A stretch of 17,620 bases of DNA from Clostridia bacterium (GCA_017456685.1 JAFTIV010000039.1:1-17620); one strand, 5' to 3'. Shown: positions 6,877-14,990, counted from the stretch's first letter. Notes: generated by a model not told the origin, from the sequence alone. Program-made: numbers and translations.

Positions 6877-9015
6877 ATGCTTGACAATACTAAATGGATA
6901 ATTCATCCACAAAATAAGCTTCACGAGCCTGTGACATTTATAAAAAGGCTTGAGCTGTCAAATAAGGTGAAAAGGGCAACCCTAAAAATAACCTCTCTTG
7001 GCTGTTATTATGCGACCATAGATGGCGAGCGAGTAGGGGACTTTATTTTAGCGCCTGGCTTTACCTCGCGTAAGCGCGTGCAATGCCAAAGCTATGATGT
7101 TACCAAAATGCTCAAGCAAGGCTCAATTCTTGAGGTTACAGTCGGCGATGGCTGGTATTTGGGCAAGATAAACTTTAACGCGCCTAAAACGGACAAAAAA
7201 GCGCTCATTGCCGAGCTTGAAATTGTTTATAAAGACGGTACGCATTGCCTTATTACAACCGACCAAGACTGGCTTGTGAAAAAGGATAAGCTTCGCTTTG
7301 CTGAGCTTTATGATGGCGAAATATACGATGCTCTTTTCGAGGATACCCCCGTGAATGCTCAGGTGTATAAGCACGACAAGACACTAATAGTAAAGCAACA
7401 GGGTGAATATATAAAAGAGCAGGAAACGCTGACTCCTGTGTCGATTTTTACCGCCCCTAATGGCGATACCATTGTTGATTTTGGGCAAAACCTAACAGGC
7501 TATTTCGAAATAGAGCTTAACGCAAGCGCTGGCGACAGAGTAGCCTTTACCGTGTGCGAGGAGCTTGACAAAAACGGTAACTTCTATAATGAAAACTACC
7601 GCGACGCAAGGGCTTGCTTTGAATACATTTGTAAGGACGGCTATAACAAATACAAGCCTCGTCTCGCGTTTTGGGGCTTCCGTTATATGAGAATTGATAG
7701 CTTCCCTGTACAAATCACTAAGGACAATATAAGGGCAATAGTTGTCCACTCAAGCATCAAAAGGACAGGCTATCTCGATTCCTCAAGCCCCCTTCTTAAT
7801 AAGCTTTTTTCAAACATAATTTGGGGACAAAGGGGCAACTTTCTTGATATTCCAACCGATTGCCCTCAGCGCGACGAGCGTCAGGGCTGGACAGGCGATG
7901 CAACCGTTTTTTGCAAAACCGCCTCGTATAACTTCGATGTGGAGCGCTTTTTCGAAAAATGGCTTACCGATATGAGCCTTGACCAAGGAAAAACGGGCTA
8001 CATTCCACATGTAATCCCACAAACACTCGCTTGGGACTGGGCAACCGCTGAGACAAGCGGAGCAGTCTGGGGAGATAGCGCAACTATAATTCCATATCAA
8101 ATGTACCTAACCTATGCCTCAAAGCATATTTTAAAATCACAATACCCGACAATGTGTCGATATATCGGCTATATCGAAAGCGTAACCACGGACAAATATC
8201 TTTGGACAGGCTGTGGGCAATTTGGCGACTGGCTCGCCCTTGATGCGCACGAGGGAAGCTATCGTGGTGCTTCAAGCGACGACTTTATCGCATCAGTATT
8301 TTACTATAACTCCGTATGCATACTTGCAAGGACTGCCAAAATTCTCGGCAAGGGCTATAAGCGCCACGAGGCAAAGGCACAGAAAATTCTAAGCAAAATA
8401 AGAGCCACCTTCCCTGAGCCAAAAACTCAAACGGAATGCACTCTCTCGCTTTATTTTGGAATAACTGAGGATAAGCCCACCATTGCGAAAAGGCTTGCCG
8501 ATATGATAATAGAAAACGATACAAGGCTAAAAACAGGCTTTGTTGGAACACCATTCCTTTTACATGCTCTTAGCCAAAACGGCTACACAGAGCTTGCTTA
8601 TGAGCTTCTGTTGCAGGAAAAATTTCCCTCGTGGCTATATTCTGTAAAGCAGGGTGCAACCACAATTTGGGAGCACTGGGACGGCAAAAATGAAAAGGGC
8701 GAATTTTGGTCAAGGGATATGAATTCCTTTAACCACTATGCCTATGGAAGTGTTGCAGACTGGGTCTATGAGGTTGCTTGTGGCATTCACACAGTGGAGA
8801 GCGCTCCTGGCTTTGAGCGCGTGCTGATTAGCCCGACACCAACCAAAAAGCTCGCTCACTTGAACGCTAAATTACAGACACGCCACGGCACTATTATCTC
8901 AAAATGGTATAATGAGGGCGAAAAAACGCACTACGAAATTACTACCCCCGTGCCTGCCACTATAATAATTGATGGCAAGGTCTATGAAAAAGAGGAAGGC
9001 ACATATCATTTTTAA
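6877..9015 (+). CDS. GH78 alpha-L-rhamnosidase
   Basis: The product (712 residues) should release terminal alpha-L-rhamnose by an inverting mechanism. N-terminal beta-sandwich domains (about 1-290) contain FILAPGFTSRKRV and VDFGQNLTGYFE (200-211). The alpha/alpha barrel follows with the family signature DCPQRDERQGWTGD at 328-341; E334 is the expected general acid. IWEHWDG at 597-603 supplies E599 as the likely base, and a C-terminal beta domain ends the protein with a short EKEEGTYHF tail. It is somewhat shorter than many GH78 proteins (850 or more), with little ahead of the first sandwich domain. No signal peptide is seen. AAGGAG lies five bases before the ATG. Its stop is followed ten bases later by the RNA ligase start, so both are on one transcript. 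Together with the GH106-like gene this points to rhamnose-containing glycans. Confidence 0.94.
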   Translation: MLDNTKWIIHPQNKLHEPVTFIKRLELSNKVKRATLKITSLGCYYATIDGERVGDFILAPGFTSRKRVQCQSYDVTKMLKQGSILEVTVGDGWYLGKINFNAPKTDKKALIAELEIVYKDGTHCLITTDQDWLVKKDKLRFAELYDGEIYDALFEDTPVNAQVYKHDKTLIVKQQGEYIKEQETLTPVSIFTAPNGDTIVDFGQNLTGYFEIELNASAGDRVAFTVCEELDKNGNFYNENYRDARACFEYICKDGYNKYKPRLAFWGFRYMRIDSFPVQITKDNIRAIVVHSSIKRTGYLDSSSPLLNKLFSNIIWGQRGNFLDIPTDCPQRDERQGWTGDATVFCKTASYNFDVERFFEKWLTDMSLDQGKTGYIPHVIPQTLAWDWATAETSGAVWGDSATIIPYQMYLTYASKHILKSQYPTMCRYIGYIESVTTDKYLWTGCGQFGDWLALDAHEGSYRGASSDDFIASVFYYNSVCILARTAKILGKGYKRHEAKAQKILSKIRATFPEPKTQTECTLSLYFGITEDKPTIAKRLADMIIENDTRLKTGFVGTPFLLHALSQNGYTELAYELLLQEKFPSWLYSVKQGATTIWEHWDGKNEKGEFWSRDMNSFNHYAYGSVADWVYEVACGIHTVESAPGFERVLISPTPTKKLAHLNAKLQTRHGTIISKWYNEGEKTHYEITTPVPATIIIDGKVYEKEEGTYHF

Positions 9016-9025
9016 GGAGTACAAA

Positions 9026-9652
9026 ATGTCTCAAAAATTTAAATATCCAAGGACCCCTCATTTACCATTTTCAAAGGGAGCGACAAAGGACGATAAAATT
9101 CTTGCCTCAACCGACCATTTTTTGGGCAAAAGAGTAGTCGTAACCGAAAAAATGGATGGCGAAAACACGACGATTTATCGCGACTATTGCCACGCAAGAA
9201 GCCTTGAAAGCAAGCACAAGTCCTATCATTCGTGGCTTCTTTCGTATATCTCGGCGTTTCAAGGACAAATCCCTGATGCTTGGCGAATTTGCGGAGAATA
9301 CCTCTACGCCGTTCATTCAATTGAATACACAGCCCTTCCAAGCTACTTTATGGCATTTTCCGTTTGGAACGAAAAAAACGAGTGCCTTAGCTGGCAAGAC
9401 ACGAAAGAATTCTTAAGCGCACTTGGAATAAAAAGTGTTCCCGTGCTTTATGAGGGCATATATGATGAGGAAAAAATCAAAAAAATAGCCGAAAACGCAA
9501 CACAGAGCGGGGCAGAGGGCATCGTTGTGCGCCTGAGCGATGGATTTTCATACGATGACTTTAGCACCTCAATCGCCAAATTTGTCCGTGAAAATCATAA
9601 TCAAACAGACAAAAGCTGGGGAAGCGTAATCAAGAAAAATACACTAAAATAA
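9026..9652 (+). CDS. RNA ligase family protein (Rnl2-like nucleotidyltransferase domain)
   Basis: This 208-residue protein has all the core motifs of the covalent nucleotidyltransferase fold: motif I KMDGEN (42-47, K42 the expected AMP-accepting lysine), motif III RICGEYLYA (87-95), motif IV EGIVVR (164-169) and motif V AKFVRE (184-189). Enzymes of this type seal RNA ends or nicks through a lysine-AMP and an adenylated 5' phosphate. It is much shorter than T4 Rnl2 (334 residues) and lacks a C-terminal accessory domain, so its substrate is open. The start is ATG 9026, with AAGGAG six bases ahead overlapping the end of the GH78 gene; an upstream in-frame ATG at 8969 lies inside GH78 and lacks such a site. 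Being second in a rhamnosidase operon is odd. Motif recognition is firm; the biological role is unknown. Confidence 0.9.
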   Translation: MSQKFKYPRTPHLPFSKGATKDDKILASTDHFLGKRVVVTEKMDGENTTIYRDYCHARSLESKHKSYHSWLLSYISAFQGQIPDAWRICGEYLYAVHSIEYTALPSYFMAFSVWNEKNECLSWQDTKEFLSALGIKSVPVLYEGIYDEEKIKKIAENATQSGAEGIVVRLSDGFSYDDFSTSIAKFVRENHNQTDKSWGSVIKKNTLK

Positions 9653-9680
9653 AAAGCGAGGATTACCTCGCTTTATTTTT
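9653..9680 (+). terminator. Rho-independent terminator of the GH78-RNA ligase operon
   Basis: AAAGCGAGG (9653-9661) pairs with CCTCGCTTT (9666-9674) over an ATTA loop, followed by ATTTTTATTTT. It begins immediately after the RNA ligase stop codon. Confidence 0.9.
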
Positions 9681-9705
9681 ATTTTGAAAAATTTTCGAAA
9701 ACCCC

Positions 9706-9733
9706 TTTACTTTTTCAAAACTTGTGCTAAAAT
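9706..9733 (+). promoter_or_regulatory. promoter of the SulP transporter gene
   Basis: TTTACT (9706-9711), 16 bp, TAAAAT (9728-9733) with extended -10 TGC. The spacing is one base short of optimal. A longer open frame for the transporter begins at a GTG at 9724 inside this promoter, which supports the downstream ATG at 9772 as the true start. Confidence 0.68.
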
Positions 9734-9771
9734 GTATATTTGTTAAATTTAAATTAAAGAAGGAAAAAGAA

Positions 9772-11319
9772 ATGAAGCCCGAGCTTTTCAATTCACTTAA
9801 GAACTACAAAAAATCAAATCTTATAAATGACCTACTGGCGGGACTTATGGTAGCAATTATCGCGCTCCCATTGTCAATCGCGCTTGGTATTCAATCCGTG
9901 CCCGAGACGGTTTCCTCAAATGGAATTCAATTTGGAATAATAACCGCAATTGTAGCAGGCTTTTTTATCTCAGCTCTTGGCGGAAGTAGATTTCAAATAG
10001 GTGGACCAACCGCTGCCTTTGTGGTAATTCTTTATTCATACATTGCAAACCCCGATATCGGCATTTTAGGTCTTGCCCTTGCAGGAATTATGGCAGGAGT
10101 GCTTCTCATTCTCATGGGTGTGCTTCGCGTTGGAAGTATAATGAAATTTTTTCCATATCCTATCGTAATCGGCTTTACAACAGGAATAGGCGTAACCCTT
10201 CTTGTTGGTCAAATAAAGGACCTTTGTGGCTTTGATTCGCACGGCACAGAGGCGATAGAAAAGATAATTTCCTATTTCGAAAGCATAAGGACCTTTGACC
10301 TTGCCACCTTCCTTGTAGGACTTGTTGGCTTGGCTTGTGTAATTATAATCCCTAAAATAAACAAAAAAATCCCATCAGCCTTTGTAGCCCTTATTTTGTG
10401 CACACTCATCTCGCTATTACTCAATAATTTTGCAGACACAAGCATAGTTACAATAGGCTCGAAATATGGCGAAATCAAGGCGGGATTTTTCCCAATTAAC
10501 CTCTCAAGCATTTCAAGCGTTAAATTTAGCGCGCTTATCGTACCCGCAATTGTAATTGCATTCCTTTGTGCAATCGAAAGCCTGCTCTCAGCAACCGTAG
10601 CTGGCGGAATGACAAATACTACCTTCAACTCAAACCAAGAGCTCGTAGGACAAGGAGTTGCTAATATTTTCTCCTCACTTCTTGGTGGCTTACCAGCAAC
10701 AGGCGCTATTGCAAGAACCGCTGCAGGAATAGAAAACGGCGCAAAAAGCCCCTTAACTGGTGTGTTCCACTCTCTTTTTGTTCTCATCATGTATTTCGCA
10801 CTTATGGGAGTTATGCAATATATTCCCCTTTGCGTTTTCTCGGCAATTCTTATCTCCGTTGCTATAAACATGAGTAGATTTAAGCTCTTTGGCAAGCTTT
10901 GTGCCTTTGGTGTGCGCGATAGCATAATTCTTATTGCAACCTGTGCGCTTACAATAATCTTTGACCTAACCTATGGTGTACTTGGCGGTGTTGCTATAAC
11001 TCTTATTGCTAACATTAAGCATATCAAAAAAGGACTTAAAATGGAGACCGATGCAATCGACGGAGAGAAGGTAATCAAGCTAAAGGGCTCGGCAACCTTT
11101 ATAAACGCAAGCAAATTGACTGATTACATAGCAAGCGAGCTTGAATATGTCGAAAAAATAACCCTCGATATGAGCGCGCTTGATAGCATAGACGAAACCG
11201 CGCTTGAAAAGCTTGCTGTCTTAAATAAGAAAATAAAGCTTCAAAAAAAGGAACTCAAAATCTCAAATGCAAGCGAAAGGGTTAGCGCAAGAATTGATAA
11301 ATTCCTTCCCGTGCTTTAA
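9772..11319 (+). CDS. SulP family anion transporter with STAS domain
   Basis: The protein has 515 residues. After a short N-terminal cytoplasmic segment, the membrane core (about 18-415) has a dozen or more hydrophobic stretches and SulP landmarks: LLAGLMVAIIALPLSIALG (21-39), FQIGGPTAAFVV (74-85), VIGFTTGIGVTLL (132-144) and ATGAIARTAAGIENGAKSP (309-327). The C-terminal part (about 425-515) is a STAS domain with the TLDMSALDSIDETAL strand-helix. Family members carry sulfate, bicarbonate or other anions, usually with sodium or proton coupling; the substrate cannot be told here. ATG 9772 was chosen for the AAGGA site before it. The gene is monocistronic, with no sulfur-assimilation or carbonic anhydrase gene beside it. 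Confidence 0.94.
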   Translation: MKPELFNSLKNYKKSNLINDLLAGLMVAIIALPLSIALGIQSVPETVSSNGIQFGIITAIVAGFFISALGGSRFQIGGPTAAFVVILYSYIANPDIGILGLALAGIMAGVLLILMGVLRVGSIMKFFPYPIVIGFTTGIGVTLLVGQIKDLCGFDSHGTEAIEKIISYFESIRTFDLATFLVGLVGLACVIIIPKINKKIPSAFVALILCTLISLLLNNFADTSIVTIGSKYGEIKAGFFPINLSSISSVKFSALIVPAIVIAFLCAIESLLSATVAGGMTNTTFNSNQELVGQGVANIFSSLLGGLPATGAIARTAAGIENGAKSPLTGVFHSLFVLIMYFALMGVMQYIPLCVFSAILISVAINMSRFKLFGKLCAFGVRDSIILIATCALTIIFDLTYGVLGGVAITLIANIKHIKKGLKMETDAIDGEKVIKLKGSATFINASKLTDYIASELEYVEKITLDMSALDSIDETALEKLAVLNKKIKLQKKELKISNASERVSARIDKFLPVL

Positions 11320-11332
11320 AATAATATTTTAG

Positions 11333-11354
11333 CCCCGACAATGTCGGGGTTTTC
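11333..11354 (+). terminator. Rho-independent terminator after the SulP gene
   Basis: CCCCGAC (11333-11339), AAT loop, GTCGGGG (11343-11349), then TTTTCT. The next -35 box begins only three bases after this T-tract. Confidence 0.87.
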
Positions 11355-11356
11355 TA

Positions 11357-11385
11357 TTGCTTTTTTTATACTAATATGTTAGAAT
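11357..11385 (+). promoter_or_regulatory. promoter of the GH43-GH29-ADP-ribosylglycohydrolase operon
   Basis: TTGCTT (11357-11362), 17 bp, TAGAAT (11380-11385) with extended -10 TGT. The weaker hexamers than elsewhere in the window, and the palindrome that begins at the last base of the -10, would fit a regulated promoter. Confidence 0.72.
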
Positions 11386-11404
11386 GAATTTGTAAACAAA
11401 TTCA
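11385..11404. promoter_or_regulatory. candidate operator: perfect 9+9 palindrome
   Basis: TGAATTTGT (11385-11393) and ACAAATTCA (11396-11404) are perfect inverse complements around a central AA. The site covers the last base of the -10, the expected transcription start and the 5' leader, and ends against the AGGAGG ribosome binding site. This is the classic place for a repressor dimer. As RNA it could also form a hairpin next to the ribosome binding site. No regulator gene lies in the window. Confidence 0.65.
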
Positions 11405-11414
11405 GGAGGAAGCT

Positions 11415-12290
11415 ATGAAATTTGCAGATATTAACATACGCGACCCATTCATTTTGATGGAAAACGGAAGGTACTATATGTATGGAACTCGCGCAAAAAA
11501 CACCTGGGAAAGACAACCACTTCAAAAATTAGGCTTTGATGTCTATGTTAGTGACGACCTTGAAGACTGGAGCGAGCCAAAGGAAATCTTTTCCTATAAG
11601 GACGGCTTTTGGGGCACAACTCAATACTGGGCGCCAGAGGTTCATAAATACAACGGAAAATTTTATATGCTTGCAACCTTTAAAGGGGATGCATACCATC
11701 GCGGAACCGCAATTCTTGAGTGTGATACACCAGACGGCACCTTTAAGGAGCATTCAAATGGTGCAGTAACGCCAAGCGATTGGGAATGCCTTGATGGTAC
11801 TCTGTATGTTGAAGACGGCGTGCCTTATATAATTTTCTGTCACGAATGGATGCAAATCAATGACGGCACCGTATGTGCAAGACAGCTAAGCCCTGACCTT
11901 AGGGAGGCAGTTGGCGAGCCTATCCTCTTGTGGCGCGCAAGTGACGCTGCGTGGAAGCACGATATAGGAAACGGCAAGGGTTGCTTTGTAACCGACGGAC
12001 CATTTATTATAAAAAACGATAACGAGCTAATCTCAATTTGGTCAAGCTTTTATAATGGAGAATATTGTGAGGCAATAGCGCGCTCCTCAAACGGCAGGCT
12101 TGATGGCGAATGGACGATTGACGAAAGGCTCATTTACGAAAGGGATGGCGGACATGGTATGGTCTTTACCGATAAGGACGGCTCCTCATTTTTCGTGTTC
12201 CATGCACCAAATGACACACCAAACGAACGCCCCTGTATAAAGAAAATCAGCATTGATGCACTGTTTTCTAATAACAAATACTTTATTTGA
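11415..12290 (+). CDS. GH43-like five-bladed beta-propeller glycoside hydrolase
   Basis: The protein has 291 residues, a single five-bladed propeller. GH43 enzymes typically remove arabinose, xylose or galactose from side chains. The expected base is D10 in NIRDPFI, with WAPEVHKYNGKFYML at 72-86, and the pKa-tuning aspartate is D127 in LDGTLY. Where most GH43 proteins have EGP around the general-acid glutamate, this one has VTDGPFI (192-198), with D194 in place of glutamate; I recall the TDGP form from a recognisable subgroup, so it may be a family trait rather than loss of function. DGGHGMVF near 244 and HAPNDTPNERP (263-273) also fit that subgroup. There is no signal peptide. AGGAGG lies close before the ATG. 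It is first in a three-gene operon, eight bases before the fucosidase start. Confidence 0.88.
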   Translation: MKFADINIRDPFILMENGRYYMYGTRAKNTWERQPLQKLGFDVYVSDDLEDWSEPKEIFSYKDGFWGTTQYWAPEVHKYNGKFYMLATFKGDAYHRGTAILECDTPDGTFKEHSNGAVTPSDWECLDGTLYVEDGVPYIIFCHEWMQINDGTVCARQLSPDLREAVGEPILLWRASDAAWKHDIGNGKGCFVTDGPFIIKNDNELISIWSSFYNGEYCEAIARSSNGRLDGEWTIDERLIYERDGGHGMVFTDKDGSSFFVFHAPNDTPNERPCIKKISIDALFSNNKYFI

Positions 12291-12298
12291 GGTGTAAA

Positions 12299-13585
12299 AT
12301 GGACGAGCAAAGAATAAAAAGAGTACAGCCTATGATGGATAGGCGCTTTGGAATGTTTATTCACTGGGGACTTTATGCAATTCCCGCAAGAGAAAGCAGA
12401 AGCGAGTGGATAAGAAGCGTTGATAGGGTGACAACAGAGGAATATCAGCAATATTTTGATGTTTTCAATCCCGTTGATTACGACCCTAAGGCTTGGGCAA
12501 GGCTTGCCAAGGAGGCGGGAATGAAATATGCCGTGCTTACAACTAAGCATCACGACGGCTTCTGTCTTTTTGATAGCCAATATACCGATTATAAGGCGAC
12601 TAATACCCCAGCAGGGCGCGACCTTGTAAGGGAATATGTAGATGCCTTTCGTGCTGAGGGAATAATGGTAGGCTTATACTATTCACTTCTTGACTGGCAT
12701 CATCCTGATTATCCTGCATATAATGATGCACATCATCCAATGCGTGGAAATGAGGCATATAAGCATCAGGGCGAGCATTTTGAAAGATATGTGGAGTATC
12801 TGCATAATCAAGTAAGAGAGCTTCTTACAAATTACGGAAAAATTGACATTATGTGGTTCGACTTCCACTATGATGAGATGACAGGTGAAAAGTGGGATGC
12901 TACCAAGCTTGTAAAAATGGCACGCGAAATCAACCCTGACCTTATCATTGATGACCGCATAGGCGGAGATATTAAGGTTGATGAGCCCGTTTATTACGCA
13001 GGCGATTTTGGCTCACCTGAGCAGATGATACCTGCAAATGGTGTTTGTGACTACAAGGGCAACCCAATTCCTTGGGAAACCTGTATGACTCTAAACGATA
13101 ACTGGGGCTATAGCGAAAGAGATACTAACTATAAGAGCGCGAAGAATGTAATTAGAATGCTCGTTGAATGTACAAGCAAGGGCGGAAACCTAATTCTCAA
13201 TGTAGGACCTGACGCGAGGGGCAATATTCCCGAAAGGAGCGTTAAAATCCTAAAAGATGTGGGTAAGTGGATGAAAAAGAACGGCGAGTCCATTTATAAG
13301 TGCGGTATAGCACACTATCCAAAGCCCGAGTGGGGAAGAATTACAAGGGGCGAGGATGCGGTATATCTACACCTAATCGACCTAAATCAGGATACAATCG
13401 CAATGCCAAACTTCCCATATAAGGTTAAATTTGCACAGCGCCTTGATGATGGCGCAAGGCTTAGCATGGATGAGCCTTGGAATGTGGGTAGCTATGAGGG
13501 CGAAAATATCGTTTTCGTACACACTCCCCCCTTCCCAAGCCTTGATGATGCAGATACAGTAATTAAGCTATATATTGAAAAGTGA
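12299..13585 (+). CDS. GH29 alpha-L-fucosidase
   Basis: The product (428 residues) should cleave alpha-L-fucosyl bonds with retention. Family motifs appear in order: RRFGMFIHWGLYAIP (15-29), TTKHHDGFCLFDS (81-93), and IDIMWFD (182-188), where D188 is the expected nucleophile. PWETCMTLNDNWGY (258-271) contains E260, a good candidate for the acid/base, which varies in position across GH29. GGNLILNVGPDARGNI follows, then a short C-terminal beta domain. ATG 12299 was chosen because GAGGTG sits just before it, overlapping the GH43 stop; a TTG at 12287 in the same frame lies inside GH43. There is no signal peptide. It is the middle gene of the operon, ten bases before the next start, so it probably acts on fucosylated oligosaccharides in the cytoplasm. 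Confidence 0.94.
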   Translation: MDEQRIKRVQPMMDRRFGMFIHWGLYAIPARESRSEWIRSVDRVTTEEYQQYFDVFNPVDYDPKAWARLAKEAGMKYAVLTTKHHDGFCLFDSQYTDYKATNTPAGRDLVREYVDAFRAEGIMVGLYYSLLDWHHPDYPAYNDAHHPMRGNEAYKHQGEHFERYVEYLHNQVRELLTNYGKIDIMWFDFHYDEMTGEKWDATKLVKMAREINPDLIIDDRIGGDIKVDEPVYYAGDFGSPEQMIPANGVCDYKGNPIPWETCMTLNDNWGYSERDTNYKSAKNVIRMLVECTSKGGNLILNVGPDARGNIPERSVKILKDVGKWMKKNGESIYKCGIAHYPKPEWGRITRGEDAVYLHLIDLNQDTIAMPNFPYKVKFAQRLDDGARLSMDEPWNVGSYEGENIVFVHTPPFPSLDDADTVIKLYIEK

Positions 13586-13595
13586 GGAAATAATA

Positions 13596-14945
13596 ATGGA
13601 AAAGCTATTACCAAGCTATGATAACCTTCACCCCTGGGAGCTTTACTCGGAGGAGCTTTTGACAGAATATCGTCAGTCAATTGAGCAGGGTCTTGATATT
13701 GAGGCGTATAAGGGACTTTTTGAGGAGATTGCCAAAATGCCAAGAGGTGAGCTCAAGGAAAAAATGGCTGATGTAATTTTCGAGCTCGTAAGTAGTGCAA
13801 AAACAAGAGAGGACTACAAATATAATGAGCCCTCGACAATTGATGAAATAAAGGCACTTAGAAAGCCATACCCTCTAAAGAAAATCGAGCTTGATGATAA
13901 GACCCTCGAGGACAAAATGCTCGGTGCTTGGGTCGGCAGAATTTGCGGTTGCTTGCTCGGTAAGCCTATTGAGGGCTGTTGGAAGGAGCACATTTGGGAA
14001 ATGCTCAAGGACAACGATAATTACCCGATGACAAGATACATTCGCTTTGATAAATTCAGCGATGCCTTAAAGGAAAAATATCCTTGGCTCAAGTGGAAAT
14101 GCTTTGCTGATAAGGTTAAGTATATGCCATTTGATGACGATACAAACTATATGGTTCTTGACCAAGAGGTTATCAAAAAATATGGCAGAGATTTTAAGCC
14201 CGTAGATATGGCACACGCGTGGCTTGACCTTCAACCAAAGAACTCATACTGCACCGCTGAAAGAGTTGCATTTATGAACTTTGTAAAGGGCTTTGAGCCA
14301 CCTGCGTCCGCACAGTATAAGAACGCATACAGAGAATGGATAGGCGCGCAAATCCGTGGCGACTATTTTGGCTACATAAATCCACAAGACCCCGAATCTG
14401 CCGCTGATATGGCATTTAGAGATGCCTCTATCTCTCATATCAAAAACGGAATCTATGGCGAAATGTGGGCATCTGCTATGATTGCTTGCGCATTCTCAAC
14501 AAATAAAGTTGAGGACATTGTAAGAGGCGGTCTTGCCGAAATTCCCGCAACCTCTCGCTTGTACGAGCAGGTGGAAATGGTTATCGACTGGTACAACTCT
14601 GGCGTTTCACAAAAGGACTGCTTTGCTAAAATTTACGAGCTTTGGGATGACCATAACTTCCACGACTGGTGTCACACCATATCTAATGCAATGATAGTTA
14701 CCGCCTCGCTCCTTTACGGACAGGGCGATTACTCAAAATCAATTTGTATGGCTGTTGAGGCTGGCTTTGATACTGACTGCAATGGCGCAACTGTTGGCTC
14801 TGTTGCTGGAATTATAAACGGAAATAGCAACATAGGCGACGAATGGAAGGCTCCTATAAACGATACGCTCGAAACAACTATTTTTGGCATCACAATGGTG
14901 AAAATCAGCGATTGTGCAAGAAAAACAATAGAGCATATTAAATAA
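13596..14945 (+). CDS. ADP-ribosylglycohydrolase (DraG-like) family protein
   Basis: The protein has 449 residues: about 100 N-terminal residues without recognised features, then an all-alpha ADP-ribosylglycohydrolase fold. Family motifs are GAWVGRICGCLLGKPIEG (110-127), PFDDDTNY (178-185), which supplies metal-binding acidic residues and a threonine, and GFDTDCNGATVGSVAG (390-405), which carries the second metal-binding pair. The classic enzymes remove ADP-ribose from proteins using two magnesium ions. Larger relatives with the GCLLGKPIEG and GFDTDCNGAT signatures recur in bacterial carbohydrate loci, where another N- or O-glycoside could be the substrate; that is inference. ATG 13596 was chosen over an in-frame ATG at 13575 because GAGG lies close before it. 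Last gene of the GH43-GH29 operon, with a terminator six bases after its stop. No ADP-ribosyltransferase is nearby. Confidence 0.88.
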   Translation: MEKLLPSYDNLHPWELYSEELLTEYRQSIEQGLDIEAYKGLFEEIAKMPRGELKEKMADVIFELVSSAKTREDYKYNEPSTIDEIKALRKPYPLKKIELDDKTLEDKMLGAWVGRICGCLLGKPIEGCWKEHIWEMLKDNDNYPMTRYIRFDKFSDALKEKYPWLKWKCFADKVKYMPFDDDTNYMVLDQEVIKKYGRDFKPVDMAHAWLDLQPKNSYCTAERVAFMNFVKGFEPPASAQYKNAYREWIGAQIRGDYFGYINPQDPESAADMAFRDASISHIKNGIYGEMWASAMIACAFSTNKVEDIVRGGLAEIPATSRLYEQVEMVIDWYNSGVSQKDCFAKIYELWDDHNFHDWCHTISNAMIVTASLLYGQGDYSKSICMAVEAGFDTDCNGATVGSVAGIINGNSNIGDEWKAPINDTLETTIFGITMVKISDCARKTIEHIK

Positions 14946-14950
14946 AGAAT

Positions 14951-14989
14951 AAAAATCGGCTTGATAAAACAACTATCAAGCCGATTTTT
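14951..14989 (+). terminator. Rho-independent terminator of the GH43-GH29 operon
   Basis: A perfect 16-bp stem (14951-14966 with 14974-14989, AAAAATCGGCTTGATA) around a seven-base AAACAAC loop, with a T-tract on the right. The next -35 box starts two bases later. Confidence 0.93.
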
Positions 14990-14990
14990 A

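Noticed and set aside
8969..9025. Longer N-terminus for the RNA ligase
   Set aside because: It would overlap the GH78 coding region and lacks a ribosome binding site, whereas ATG 9026 has AAGGAG at good distance and homology begins after it.
9724..9771. Longer N-terminus for the SulP transporter starting at GTG
   Set aside because: It begins within the promoter, immediately upstream of the -10, so it would not be transcribed from this start.
10272..10925. 217-codon minus-strand frame opposite the SulP gene
   Set aside because: Lies wholly antisense to a well-recognised transporter, without a ribosome binding site or family features; a shadow of codon bias.
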